Program-made: the position numbers and the translations under genes
The notes under the pieces: generated by a model
The model's database searches: none
The model's input: only the letters and a program-made list of their open reading frames with translations
What the model was told of the DNA's origin: nothing
Shown: piece by piece, positions 1-13,700 of the stretch
Layout: each line of letters opens with the position of its first letter
Position numbering within the stretch: the stretch's first letter is position 1
DNA from: Theodoxus fluviatilis
Taxonomy: Eukaryota > Mollusca > Gastropoda > Cycloneritida > Neritidae
Direction of reading: 5' to 3'
DNA: 64,000 nt
Assembly: GCA_034096865.1 (NCBI GenBank)
Contig: JAWQFJ010002853.1
Coordinates: forward strand, 79,815 to 143,814

Positions 1-225
1 CCAAGTGGAAATACATTATTTTAAATTGCTTGGGTCCTACCATTCCGAACCGTAAGTGACATGGTGGGCGAGAACACCGAATTGCTACCACGGTCGGACG
101 TTACACCAATGGTAAAGTAATCGATGTTTTCACAACTTATTCCACATCCGAATCAAGGAGCAAAGGCTGCATTTTGTGACATATGCATGTAGTTTCCTCG
201 GCACCTTGAATAGCTGAAAGTTTGT

Positions 226-228
<3 letters not shown>

Positions 229-290
<62 letters not shown>

Positions 291-291
291 G
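229..291. repeat. (GA)n microsatellite followed by G11
   Basis: About 26 perfect GA dinucleotides run directly into eleven G residues. The purine strand is the plus strand. No gene is attached to it. Confidence 0.97.
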
Positions 292-1127
292 TATTGATAC
301 CATGGCCAATAGGGCTACCAAATCTGGGTTTTCTTTTTCTCTCCTCTACGTTTCCAAGTTAACATCATCTGCCGCCGGCGGGGCCCAGAGGCTGTCATGA
401 CAAGACACACAAAGAACAACAGCTGGCACGCGATGTTGCCATAAACTGATAAAGACCTTGATAACGATTTCCTAATCCGGGCATGTGAACCCGATCAGTG
501 CAGTCGTACATCGATCTGTCAAGGCCTGCATGTAACTGCAGAGAAACATTTTGATAAATGGAAGACGAAATGTTAAAAATAGTTTCATCCCAATTTCCTG
601 TTAATTAATATCAGATTGATATTAATTACTACAAGCATCAGGCTGTGTTGTAGACGGACGATGGCACCAATGAACAACTCACATTCTTCCTGCTTTCACA
701 CGCATGCCCGGCTGAGAAAGTTCTGAAGATTCTCAAGTGAAAGGTTCTAGCACCCGTTTATTACCCGTGATCCTAATGTCTACATGACTCCGAAAACGTG
801 TAGGAAATGAGAGGAGGATGAGAATCCTGGCATTTAGCAAGATGCCTACCTGAAGTTTCGTTTCCACTGTCTGTGTTAGAAACACGATGTCCATGGTCAG
901 AAACGAGGCTACCCTGAAACAGACCAGTGAAATGACTAATCCAAATGATTTAGCGAGTATGCGTGTCAAGCTTAGAGCTACAGATCTCATCTTCTTGGGG
1001 AAAGAATGTGATCGAATGATTCTGACGCTCCTTCGTTTTCTTTATAACATGCTATGGCTAACGACATTATGAGTGGCTCTCGTAGTAGTACTTGTAGTTG
1101 TGAGGCAGCATAGTTCCTGTAGGAAAG
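292..1127. other. Unique sequence, no gene recognised
   Basis: Mixed-composition single-copy DNA. Open frames are under 90 codons on both strands and resemble no family I know. No RNA gene or transposon motif seen. Confidence 0.6.
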
Positions 1128-1225
1128 GTAGTAGTAGTAGTGGTGGTGGTGGTGGTGGTGGTGGTGGTGGTGGTGGTGGTGGTGGTGGTGGTAGTGGTGG
1201 GGGTAGTAGTGATAGTAGTAGTGGA
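1128..1225. repeat. (GTA)/(GGT)n trinucleotide tract
   Basis: A short GTA run passes into about 17 GGT triplets (1,139-1,192) and then degenerate GTA/GGT. Poly-Gly and poly-His open frames across it follow from the triplet period and are not evidence of a protein. Confidence 0.95.
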
Positions 1226-2365
1226 ATTTGTTGTTGTAGCTGTAGTACGTATAGTAGGAGGAATAAATATAGAGGAAATGGTATGAATAAAGTGTTGGTG
1301 GCATAGACCTTTTATGATATTTCCATTACTTTGGCTAAACGAGAAATTATGGTTTAAATACTATGTTGCCTTTATCAGGGTGAGATGGCTTACATTTCAA
1401 GCCCGCGTGAAACGTACGTGTCTCCTAAGACCGTAGCTGATGATGCAACAGAAACAGTTTGGAACTATGATATACACGTTAACTCATGTGCGAGGAGGTA
1501 TGTCAGAGGACTTTTGAGTCGTCAGATAGGATTTCAAGGTTTAGGACCAGTTCTATTTTTCCCGTATTTCAAATGAAATAATTTTGCCCGTCAGTCAATG
1601 GGAACGCACGGCCCTTACCTTCAGCTGTCACTCTTCACCCTCAAGAGGTCAATGAAGTCTGCCATTTTCCCTTCAGTTTGCATGCAAAACGCTCATGTGT
1701 AGAACTACTGACAAACATGCAATGAAATTATGACCAATTAACAGTACTGATTTCTCAAAACTCTATGAATAACACATCAATAGCAATTCAATTGCTACAT
1801 TATTCATATTAAGATGTGAGTTGGAGACCGCGCTGCGAGTGGACTCGGGCAACTGGCCGAGATACGTGATACTACATTACTTATAGTGCAGCGGAGAAAA
1901 CCAAGGATTGTCACCGTGTTCGAAAAAAAATGTACAGACAGATCAGAGACAACCGCGCGTTTCTGTTGCACAGTGTACGACGGTCTTTGGATACATGCAG
2001 TCTCGCTGTTTACCACACTGAAAACAGGCTGCGCCCAAAACGCTTGCAACGTACAGGGACTCCTACACCTCTAAGGGGTCCTCGTGATCATTTTTTGTTT
2101 TGTTTTCTTACTTTTTTCTCGATGTCATATATCGACATGAGAGAAAGATGATGATTTAGTACTTGTCGCTTTCTTTTGCCACTCTCGACTGGAGGCAAGC
2201 AGGATGCTTACAGCGGCTGCAAAACAGTGGAACAGTTTGGCAATGTGTCGTCTGATTCGTCTGGCCCTGCGTTCTCTGACTGCGTTTTGTCTTCAAACCA
2301 GCACGGGCACTGCCACCAAATGAACAACTGCAGTTGATGGTAGTCCGCGTGGTGGATGATTGATA
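1226..2365. other. Unique sequence, no gene recognised
   Basis: No recognisable gene. A minus-strand frame of 81 codons near 1,804-2,049 overlaps plus-strand frames and has no familiar motif. Confidence 0.55.
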
Positions 2366-2615
2366 GATGGATGGATGGATGGATGGATGGATGGATGGAT
2401 GGATGGATGGATGGATGGATGGATGGATGGATGGATGGATGGATGGATGGATGGATGGATGGATGGATGGATGGATGGATGGATGGATGGATGGATGGAT
2501 GGATGGATGGATGGATGGATGGATGGATGGATGGATGGATGGATGGATGGATGGATGGATGGATGGATGGATGGATGGATGGATGGATGGATGGATGGAT
2601 GGATGGATGGATGGA
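2366..2615. repeat. Perfect (GATG)62 microsatellite
   Basis: About 250 bp of uninterrupted tetranucleotide repeat. All three plus-strand frames read a Met-Asp-Gly-Trp cycle and the minus strand reads Ser-Ile-His-Pro, because a 4-bp unit without stops cycles through every frame every 12 bp. No interruption was seen over about 62 units, so the tract is either young or sequence-homogenised. Confidence 0.98.
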
Positions 2616-5044
2616 CCTCAAGAGCCTATCAGCCGTGTAGACTATATAAGGCCACAACGTAATTCTACTCGATAAAATGGCTGACATAAATATTACCTCA
2701 ATAGAGGTGAACGGAAAAATATCAAATGATAATGAAGACATTATATGACTCAAAGATGAGAGTAAAACTGAGAAATAAAAATAATCTGATCATGGCAAAG
2801 GAATTGTTAAATATGTCCGAAAGCCTGTTTAATCCACCCCGTTAATAAGCAAGAAGGGTACACTCCACCAGAACGTGGTGCATTGTGAACCTTCAATGGC
2901 AGGCAGGGCATTCTGGCGGAGACTCCGACCGCAACAAATAAGGGTGGGTCAGGACGGAATGGCCGATCCGGGAACGGCAGAGCACAACCTTTTCTCTTCT
3001 GGGTCCGTATGCACGAGAGGAAAGTAATGTCTTAATGTATACATGTCAGTTTTTCAAGTAAAATGTCTACTTAGGGATGCATGAGTCAAAAGTGGTCGTT
3101 CCTTCACAAGTAAGGATGTAGAAAAACGACTCAACTTCTACTTCAGTCATGACACATGAGTACAGGAATGATTACATCGAGTTTAGACGCCATTGTTGAC
3201 TTTAATTCGCGTAGAAACCGCTGTTATTTCTACTTGAAACCCATTCAAAGAAATTGTAAGCAAAGATAAGCATTAATGTCTCAAAGTTTTATGTGAAATG
3301 CATTAATATGCCGTGTATGTTTCTGCTTTCAAAAAATGAAAATGTGTGTCCATGCACCTTAACTCCGAAGCATCTGTTGACATTGTGTACAAAGCTAGTT
3401 TTATCTAATGACATGAAAACGTTACATTTAAATTGCATTTATGTGATGAAAAAACTTTTCATATGAAATTGCTTTATTTTTGTACATTAGGAAATGTGTG
3501 TCGACGTGCGCTAGGGTCTCACGAGTTTGTTGGGAAAAGTGCGAGCTGAGGCTGGAGCGAGAACGTTGTGTCAACACTAAAGTGTAGTAAAGATGGTAGT
3601 GTTTGTGATCATGTTTGATCGGCAACAGAAAAGAATGAGACAAAACATAAAATTTAGAGACCAAATGAATCCACTTGATTCGTTTGATAATGAAGAAATC
3701 TACCCCAAAAATGTATATTTTATCGCCAAAAAATATTGGGAATTGCAAAGGAGTTGCACAAGGCCTTGCATGCTGTCACTACTCAATGTAAAATATGAGT
3801 AATGTTTCTGCTTTGAAGATTGCCTGATTGTCGTGACCGAATGGGTTACACCTTTAGTTTCTTTAACATGTTTTTGTTTTTGACAGTTCAGCATAATACC
3901 TTTTCTCGCTGTGCACGTTGCCTGTTTGATGTTTTCATTTTCGTTGTCAATTAGCTAAATTGTCCCGGAGCATTGTGCACGTGTTGCACATTTGTTTCGT
4001 TAGTCACCCAGCGTTTGGTATCTGCTGCACGATTTTTGTTGTTAGTTAGCAAAATACAATTCATGGTGTTTTTTTCTCCTAAGTGGTTAAAAGGTTATGA
4101 GTGCTTTTATTCATTTTCTCGTGTTATCTGTAGTTTCCCTATTTATGAAGGTTAGCGGGAGAGCAAAGACGTTGGGTTCTCACGGGATGTTTTTCCGTGG
4201 GTCAGGTGCGGCCTAGTTTTGGCAACCTGGGTGCACTGTTGGTGCATGGAAGAGCAGTAGTGGTTGAGAGGCAGGACTGCTGGGGGTTAGCATCCTGGGT
4301 GCCCTGTTGGCACGGCAACTTGCGCTCCAGGAGCGGGGGGTCAGTATCAGTGTTTTTGTTGTTGTTTCCTTGCGTAGTCATGAGTCATACTTCGCACGAA
4401 TTGTAATATATTGTCGTATTGTTGCGAACGAGTGTGGAATGTGTGAAATGTTTCGTTTCTTTTGTTTCAGATCCTTTCAAGGGATTCTTGTTGTTGTGTG
4501 GACTGATTTTTGCCCAGTTGTGGTTTCTTGTGATTGGATTTGAAATTTGGCATTTCCGTATATCTATAGTTTTGTATTTGTACTTATTTCATTTGACATT
4601 TTTGTAATAAACCATTCGTTGTTTATTTATATCCTCTTGTATGTTATGTTACGTTGGCGTCCTTCCCTTAGTTTGCCCAAAGGTTGAAAGTTCCCGTCAA
4701 CATGATGCTGTCGAGGGTTGCTTCCGTGTCTCCACCATCCAGCGACTCTTGACACAAGCATTATCTGTCAAACATGCGCATGCGCACAAAGGCGGGATTC
4801 TCTGGATATCCCCTTGCTACATACTACATTCCTCTGCAGGCGCATCTATTGCGTTAATTACCGACCATGCATAGCAAGCAACAGCTGATGTAACTATTTC
4901 CTTTGGTGGTAAATCTTGCTCATGACGAAACTGACTTCCTACCTTCTCATGCATATGGGCCTTGAACTTTCGAGGTGAATAGTTTATTCTTACTACCAAG
5001 GAAGCAGGAATGAAAGTGAGAATAAGGAAAATAACGTATTAAAC
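2616..5044. other. Unique sequence, no gene recognised
   Basis: AT-leaning single-copy DNA. The longest frames (69-106 codons) are unfamiliar and overlap on opposite strands. An AATAAA at about 4,606-4,611 could be a polyadenylation signal on the plus strand, but no upstream coding sequence supports it. Confidence 0.5.
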
Positions 5045-6489
5045 AAAGGAGGAGGAAAAGGAAGAGAAGAGAAAAAATTGGAGGAGGAGGAGGAGAGAAA
5101 GGGAGGAGGAGGAGGAGGAGGAGGAGGAGGAGGAGGAGGAGGAGGAGGAGGAGGAGGAGGAGGAGGAGGAGGAGGAGGAGGAGCGGGAGGAGGAGGAGGA
5201 GGAGGAGGAGGAGGAGGAGGAGGAGGAGGAGGAGGAGGAGGAGGAGGAGGAGGGGGAGGAGGAGGGGGAGGGGGAGGAGGGAGGAGGAGGAGGGGGAGGG
5301 GGAGGGGGAGGGGAAGGAGGGGAAGGAGGGGGAGGAGGAGGAGGAGGAGGAGGAGGAGAGAGGGAGGAGGAGGAGGAGGAGGAGAGAGAGGGAGGAGGAG
5401 GAGGAGGAGGAGAGAGGGAGGAGGAGGAGGAAAGAGAGGGAGGAGGAGGAGGAAAGAGAGGGAGAAGGAGGAGGAAAGAGAGAGAGGAGGAGGAGAGAGA
5501 GGGAGGAGGAGGAGGAAAGTGAGGAGGAGGAGGAGGAAAGTGAGGAGGAGGAGGAGGAAAGTGAGGAGGAGGAGGAGGAAAGAGAGGGAGGAGGAGGAGG
5601 AAAGTGAGGGAGGAGGAAAGAGAGGGAGGAAGAGGAGGAGGAAAGAAAGGGAAGAGGAGGAGGAAAGAAAGGGAGGAGGAAGAGGAGGAGGAAAGAAAGG
5701 GAAGAGGAGGAGGAAAGAGAGGGAGGAGGAGGAGGAAAGAGAGGGAGGAGGAGGAGGAAAGAGAGGGGAGGAGGAGGAGGAGGAGGAGGAGGAGGAGGAG
5801 GAGGATGAGGAGGAGGAGGAGGAGGAGGAGGAGGAGGGGAGGAGGAGGAGGAGGAAAGAGAGGGAGGAGGAGGAGGAAAGAGAGGGAGGAGGAGGAGGAA
5901 AGAGAGGGAGGAGGAGGAGGAAAGTGAGGGAGGAGGAAAGAGAGGGAGGAGGAGGAGGAGGAGGAGGAGGAGGAGGAGGAGGAGGAGGAGGAGGAGGAGG
6001 AGGAGGAGGAGGAGGAGGAGGAGGAGGAAAGAGAGGGAGGAGGAGGAGGAAAGTGAGGGAGGAGGAAAGAGAGGGAGGAGGAGGAGGAGGAAAGAGAGGG
6101 AGGAGGAGGAGGAAAGTGAGGGAGGAGGAAAGAGAGGGAGGAGGAGGAGGAGGAAAGAAAGGGAGGAGGAGGAAAGAAAGGGAGGAGGAAGAGGAGGAGG
6201 AGGAGGAAAGAAAGGGAGAGGAGGAGGAAAGAAGGGAGGAGGAGGAGGAAAGTGAGGGAGGAGGAAAGAGAGGGAGGAGGAGGAGGAAAGAGAGGGAGGA
6301 GGAGGAGGAAAGTGAGGGAGGAGGAAAGAGAGGGAGGAGGAGGAGGAAAGAGAGGGAGGAGGAGGAGGAAAGAGAGGGAGGAGGAGGAGGAAAGAGAGGG
6401 AGGAGAAGGAGGAAAGAGAGGGAAGAGGAGGAGGAAAGAAAGGAAGGAGGAGAAGGAGAGGAGGAGGACAGAAAGGGAGGAAGAGGAAA
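5045..6489. repeat. Polypurine (GGA)-rich tract, about 1.44 kb
   Basis: The plus strand is almost all A and G, with pyrimidines only at scattered sites such as 5,182 and 5,805 and in AAGTGAGG variants. Pure (GGA)n runs occur near 5,103-5,250 and 5,943-6,028. Between them a unit of about 22 bp recurs, built from AAAGAGAGGG plus several GGA. Long poly-Gly/Arg/Glu frames (+) and poly-Ser/Leu/Pro frames (-) are compositional artefacts. Tracts of this kind can form intramolecular triplex DNA and stall polymerases. Confidence 0.97.
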
Positions 6490-7467
6490 TACAGTATCAA
6501 CAAAGAACAAAGAAGAGGCAAAATTTCTACATGTATATGAATGGAAAAAGAAGCAGTGGTGATGGATTGAGATCACTGGAACCTGACCTAGTAGCAGTGG
6601 CGTGGAAAATGATGCATGGCGAACATTACCCGGATGGACTAGAAGGCCCAAATCGTCCACTGGAGACAGCACGCTCCCAGCCAGTGAGCACTCTCAGCAT
6701 GGAACGCTTAATAACATTCAGCGTATTGCTGTGTACCAAAAAGTTCCCATCTTCCATCATACTTGTGTTGTACGATGACGTGAACAGGAAGTCCTCAAAT
6801 GACGTACATGAGTTTCTAGTTCCTCAAAGGTTTTTTTCTTTTTCCCCAACTGTGTTCTGAACCTCGAACCTCATTACTCCCACCCCAACCCGCACCCCAC
6901 CCATCCCCAGCTTTGCGCTATACCTTTTTACATTTGTATCCCACTCCTCCATGTCGACGTTTCACACAGTCCGAACGAGTGTGGCACACAGCTAGTACGG
7001 GGCCTTTCGATGCCATTCTCACCTACTGGAACCGCTGGTTATTGGGCTTTGGGGGCCTGCTCCAGTATTTCAGCCCGGGGCCTGCTCCAATAGTTCAGCC
7101 AGGGGCGACCTCAAGCAGCCGCAAAGGCTACAGGGGAGAAATGGGACAGAGTTTAAGCACTCAAATTCAACCCTTCATCCAGATCACCCTGGCGTGTAAA
7201 CAAACCGGTCGCAAAGTCATATATCTCACCCTGGGAAACATCCAGTCTTCGTTCTCAAGCGGATTTCCCAGGACCATGGATTTGCAGTTCAAAGCAACCC
7301 AAAAGAGGTTTCCGGTCTTTAAAAAAATGATCATACGCAATGTCGAATCAGTCAGTTCTTGTAATAAATCAGTGTTAAAAACAGACACTTCTTATTCGTT
7401 CCAATTTTGCTGCCCATTTGTGCATGATTAATGGCATCACTTAGAAATAACACCGGGAACGCCCTTT
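6490..7467. other. Unique sequence, no gene recognised
   Basis: Contains a small direct duplication near 7,050-7,106 (a GGCCTGCTCC...TTCAGCC segment twice, about 25 bp apart). A 172-codon plus frame at 6,913-7,431 has no recognisable domain and overlaps a minus frame. Confidence 0.5.
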
Positions 7468-7574
7468 GGATTGCTCTGGATTGCTCTGGATTGCTCTGGA
7501 TTGCTCTGGATTGCTCTGGATTGCTCTGGATTGCTCTGGATTGCTCTGGATTGCTCTGGATTGCTCTGGATTGC
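7468..7574. repeat. 10-bp tandem repeat GGATTGCTCT, about 10.7 copies
   Basis: Perfect decamer array. The minus-strand frame reads a repeating Gln-Ser/Asn-Pro-Glu pattern only because 30 bp is three units. Confidence 0.97.
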
Positions 7575-7750
7575 ATGTCTATTGTCTGGGAACAGCGCCT
7601 CCGTTTTCACCGCGTAGCCGCGCCATTGGTTCTAGGACATTGCACTCAATATCGTGCACATCAGGTAAACACGATGAATGGACTTGAGGGAGGATGACGC
7701 TGTCGTTGGCAATCAGGTTGTAGATTCTCTTATCTGACTCACGAAGTTGT

Positions 7751-10700
7751 CCCATAACAGGAGCACCTATGTCCCATAACAGGAGCACCTATGTGCCATA
7801 ACAGGAGCACCCATGTCCCATAACAGGAGCACCCATGTCCCATAACAGGAGCACCCATGTCCCATAACAGGAGCACCCATGTCCCATAACAGGAGCACCC
7901 ATGTCCCATAACAGGAGCACCCATGTCCCATAACAGGAGCACCTATGTCCCATAACAGGAGCACCCATGTCCCATAACAGGAGCACCCATGTCCCATAAC
8001 AGGAGCACCCATGTCCCATAACAGGAGCACCCATGTCCCATAACAGGAGCACCCATGTCCCATAACAGGAGCACCTATGTCCCATAACAGGAGCACCCAT
8101 GTCCCATAACAGGAGCACCCATGTCCCATAACAGGAGCACCCATGTCCCATAACAGGAGCACCCATGTCCCATAACAGGAGCACCCATGTCCCATAACAG
8201 GAGCACCCATGTCCCATAACAGGAGCACCCATGTCCCATAACAGGAGCACCAACCCATGTCCCATAACAGGAGCACCCATGTCCCATAACAGGAGCACCC
8301 ATGTCCCATAACAGGAGCACCCATGTCCCATAACAGGAGCACCCATGTCCCATAACAGGAGCACCCATGTCCCATAACAGGAGCACCCATGTCCCATAAC
8401 AGGAGCACCCATGTCCCATAACAGGAGCACCCATGTCCCATAACAGGAGCACCCATGTCCCATAACAGGAGCACCCATGTCCCATAACAGGAGCACCCAT
8501 GTCCCATAACAGGAGCACCCATGTCCCATAACAGGAGCACCCATGTCCCATAACAGGAGCACCCATGTCCCATAACAGGAGCACCCATGTCCCATAACAG
8601 GAGCACCCATGTCCCATAACAGGAGCACCCATGTCCCATAACAGGAGCACCCATGTCCCATAACAGGAGCACCCATGTCCCATAACAGGAGCACCCATGT
8701 CCCATAACAGGAGCACCCATGTCCCATAACAGGAGCACCCATGTCCCATAACAGGAGCACCCATGTCCCATAACAGGAGCACCCATGTCCCATAACAGGA
8801 GCACCCATGTCCCATAACAGGAGCACCCATGTCCCATAACAGGAGCACCCATGTCCCATAACAGGAGCACCCATGTCCCATAACAGGAGCACCCATGTCC
8901 CATAACAGGAGCACCCATGTCCCATAACAGGAGCACCCATGTCCCATAACAGGAGCACCCATGTCCCATAACAGGAGCACCCATGTCCCATAACAGGAGC
9001 ACCCATGTCCCATAACAGGAGCACCCATGTCCCATAACAGGAGCACCCATGTCCCATAACAGGAGCACCCATGTCCCATAACAGGAGCACCCATGTGCCA
9101 TAACAGGAGCACCCATGTCCCATAACAGGAGCACCCATGTCCCATAACAGGAGCACCCATGTCCCATAACAGGAGCACCCATGTGCCATAACAGGAGCAC
9201 CCATGTGCCATAACAGGAGCACCCATGTGCCATAACAGGAGCACCCATGTCCCATAACAGGAGCACCCATGTCCCATAACAGGAGCACCCATGTGCCCAT
9301 AACAGGAGCACCCATGTGCCATAACAGGAGCACCCATGTGCCATAACAGGAGCACCCATGTCCCATAACAGGAGCACCCATGTCCCATAACAGGAGCACC
9401 CATGTCCATAACAGGAGCACCCATGTGCCATAACAGGAGCACCCATGTCCCATAACAGGAGCACCCATGTGCCATAACAGGAGCACCCATGTCCCATAAC
9501 AGGAGCACCCATGTCCCATAACAGGAGCACCCATGTCCCATAACAGGAGCACCCATGTCCCATAACAGGAGCACCCATGTCCCATAACAGGAGCACCCAT
9601 GTCCCATAACAGGAGCACCCATGTCCCATAACAGGAGCACCCATGTCCCATAACAGGAGCACCCATGTCCCATAACAGGAGCACCCATGTGCCATAACAG
9701 GAGCACCCATGTCCCATAACAGGAGCACCCATGTCCCATAACAGGAGCACCCATGTCCCATAACAGGAGCACCCATGTCCCATAACAGGAGCACCCATGT
9801 CCCATAACAGGAGCACCCATGTCCCATAACAGGAGCACCCATGTCCCATAACAGGAGCACCCATGTCCCATAACAGGAGCACCCATGTCCATAACAGGAG
9901 CACCCATGTCCCATAACAGGAGCACCCATGTCCCATAACAGGAGCACCCATGTCCCATAACAGGAGCACCCATGTGCCATAACAGGAGCACCCATGTCCC
10001 ATAACAGGAGCACCCATGTGCCATAACAGGAGCACCCATGTCCCATAACAGGAGCACCCATGTCCATAACAGGAGCACCCATGTCCCATAACAGGAGCAC
10101 CCATGTCCCATAACAGGAGCACCCATGTGCCATAACAGGAGCACCCATGTCCCATAACAGGAGCACCCATGTCCCATAACAGGAGCACCCATGTCCCATA
10201 ACAGGAGCACCCATGTGCCATAACAGGAGCACCCATGTCCCATAACAGGAGCACCCATGTCCCATAACAGGAGCACCCATGTCCCATAACAGGAGCACCC
10301 ATGTGCCATAACAGGAGCACCCATGTCCCATAACAGGAGCACCCATGTCCCATAACAGGAGCACCCATGTCCCATAACAGGAGCACCCATGTCCCATAAC
10401 AGGAGCACCCATGTCCCATAACAGGAGCACCCATGTCCCATAACAGGAGCACCCATGTCCCATAACAGGAGCACCCATGTCCCATAACAGGAGCACCCAT
10501 GTCCCATAACAGGAGCACCCATGTCCCATAACAGGAGCACCCATGTCCCATAACAGGAGCACCCATGTCCCATAACAGGAGCACCCATGTCCCATAACAG
10601 GAGCACCCATGTCCCATAACAGGAGCACCCATGTCCCATAACAGGAGCACCCATGTCCCATAACAGGAGCACCCATGTGCCATAACAGGAGCACCCATGT

Positions 10701-13700
10701 CCCATAACAGGAGCACCCATGTCCCATAACAGGAGCACCCATGTCCCATAACAGGAGCACCCATGTGCCATAACAGGAGCACCCATGTCCCATAACAGGA
10801 GCACCCATGTCCCATAACAGGAGCACCCATGTCCCATAACAGGAGCACCCATGTCCCATAACAGGAGCACCCATGTCCCATAACAGGAGCACCCATGTCC
10901 CATAACAGGAGCACCCATGTCCCATAACAGGAGCACCCATGTGCCATAACAGGAGCACCCATGTCCCATAACAGGAGCACCCATGTCCCATAACAGGAGC
11001 ACCCATGTCCCATAACAGGAGCACCCATGTCCCATAACAGGAGCACCCATGTCCCATAACAGGAGCACCCATGTCCCATAACAGGAGCACCCATGTCCCA
11101 TAACAGGAGCACCCATGTCCCATAACAGGAGCACCATGTGCCATAACAGGAGCACCCATGTCCCATAACAGGAGCACCCATGTCCCATAACAGGAGCACC
11201 CATGTCCCATAACAGGAGCACCCATGTCCCATAACAGGAGCACCCATGTGCCATAACAGGAGCACCCATGTGCCATAACAGGAGCACCCATGTCCCATAA
11301 CAGGAGCACCCATGTGCCATAACAGGAGCACCCATGTCCCATAACAGGAGCACCCATGTGCCCATAACAGGAGCACCCATGTCCCATAACAGGAGCACCC
11401 ATGTCCATAACAGGAGCACCCATGTCCCATAACAGGAGCACCCATGTGCCCATAACAGGACCACCCATGTCCCATAACAGGAGCACCCATGTCCCATAAC
11501 AGGAGCACCCATGTCCCATAACAGGAGCACCCATGTCCCATAACAGGAGCACCCATGTCCCATAACAGGAGCACCCATGTCCCATAACAGGAGCACCCAT
11601 GTCCCATAACAGGAGCACCCATGTGCCATAACAGGAGCACCCATGTCCCATAACAGGAGCACCCATGTGCCATAACAGGAGCACCCATGTCCCATAACAG
11701 GAGCACCCATGTGCCATAACAGGAGCACCCATGTCCCATAACAGGAGCACCCATGTCCCATAACAGGAGCACCCATGTGCCATAACAGGAGCACCATGTC
11801 CCATAACAGGAGCACCCATGTGCCATAACAGGAGCACCCATGTCCCATAACAGGAGCACCCATGTCCATAACAGGAGCACCCATGTCCCATAACAGGAGC
11901 ACCTATGTCCATAACAGGAGCACCCATGTCCCATAACAGGAGCACCCATGTGCCATAACAGGAGCACCATGTCCCATAACAGGAGCACCCATGTGCCCAT
12001 AACAGGAGCACCCTATGTCCCATAACAGGAGCCCATGTGCCTAACAGGAGCCATGTCCCATAACAGGAGCACCCATGTCCCATAACAGGAGCACCTATGT
12101 CCCATAACAGGAGCACCCATGTGCCATAACAGGAGCACCCATGTCCCATAACAGGAGCACCTTGCCATAAGGCACATGCCATAACAGGAGCACCATGTCC
12201 GCATAACAGGAGCACCCATGTGCCATAACAGGAGCACCCATGTCCCATAACAGGAGCACCCATGTGCCATAACAGAGATGGCACCCATGTGCCATAACAG
12301 GAGCACCCATGTCCCATAACAGGAGCACCCATGTGCCCATAACAGGAGCACCCATGTGCCATAACAGGAGCACCCATGTGCCATAACAGGAGCACCCATG
12401 TGCCATAACAGGAGAACCCATGTGCCATAACAGGAGCACCCATGTCCCATAACAGGAGCACCCATGTCCCATAACAGGAGCACCCATGTCCCATAACAGG
12501 AGCACCATGTCCCATAACAGGAGCACCCATGTCCCATAACAGGAGCACCCATGTCCATAACAGGAGCACCCATGTGCCATAACAGGAGCACCCATGTGCC
12601 ATAACAGGAGCACCCATGTCCCATAACAGGAGCACCCATGTGCCATAACAGGAGCACCCATGTGCCCATAACAGGAGCACCCATGTCCCATAACAGGAGC
12701 ACCCATGTCCCATAACAGGAGCACCCATGTGTCCCATAACAGGAGCACCCATGTCCCATAACAGGAGCACCCATGTCCCATAACAGGAGCACCCATGTCC
12801 CATAACAGGAGCACCCATGTGCCATAACAGGAGCCTGTCCAACGGCACCATGTCCCATAACAGGAGCACCCATATGTCGGCACCATGTCCATAACAGGAG
12901 CACCCATGTCCCATAACAGGAGCACCCATGTGCCATAACAGGAGCACCCTATTTCCCATAACAGGAGCACCCATGTGCCATAACAGGAGCATCCATGCTC
13001 CCCCTGTCATAACAGGAGCACCCATGTCCCATAACAGGAGCACCCATGTGCCCATAACAGGGCGGCAGCACCCATGTCCCATAACAGGAGCACCATGTCC
13101 CATAACAGGAGCACCCTCATGTCCCATAACAGGAGCACCATGTCCCATAACAGGAGCACCCATGTCCATAACAGGAGCACCCATGTCCCATAACAGGAGA
13201 GCACCCATGTGCCCCATTAACAGGAGCACCCATGTCCCATAACAGGAGCACCATGTCGCCATAACAGAGCACATGTCCATAACAAGCACCCATCCATAAC
13301 AGAGCACCTATGTCCCATAACAGGAGCACCCATGTCCCATAACAGGAGCACCCATGTCCCATAACAGGAGCACCCATGTCCCATAACAGGAGCACCCAAA
13401 TGTCCCATAACAGGAGCACCCATGTGCCATAACAGGAGCACCTATGTCCCATAACAGGAGCACCCATGTCCCATAACAGGAGCACCCATGTCCCATAACA
13501 GGAGCACCCATGTCCCATAACAGGAGCACCCATGTCCCATAACAGGAGCACCCATGTCCCATAACAGGAGCACCCATGTCCCATAACAGGAGCACCGACC
13601 CATAACAGGAGCACCCATGTCCCATAACAGGAGCACCAATGTCCCATAACAGGAGCACCCATGTCCCATAACAGGAGCACCCATGTGCCATAACAGGAGC

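Noticed and set aside
5078..6562. Glycine/arginine-rich or proline/serine-rich proteins of about 500 codons
   Set aside because: Compositional frames on both strands of a purine/pyrimidine tract.
7751..11998. Possible CRISPR array
   Set aside because: Units are contiguous with no unique spacers, no leader and no cas genes, and the context is animal-like.
7767..13307. 1,846-codon minus-strand open frame and companions of 1,403 and 1,275 codons
   Set aside because: All three minus frames are open because the 22-bp unit has no stop in any phase. The translations are one 22-residue cycle and change frame at unit-length errors.
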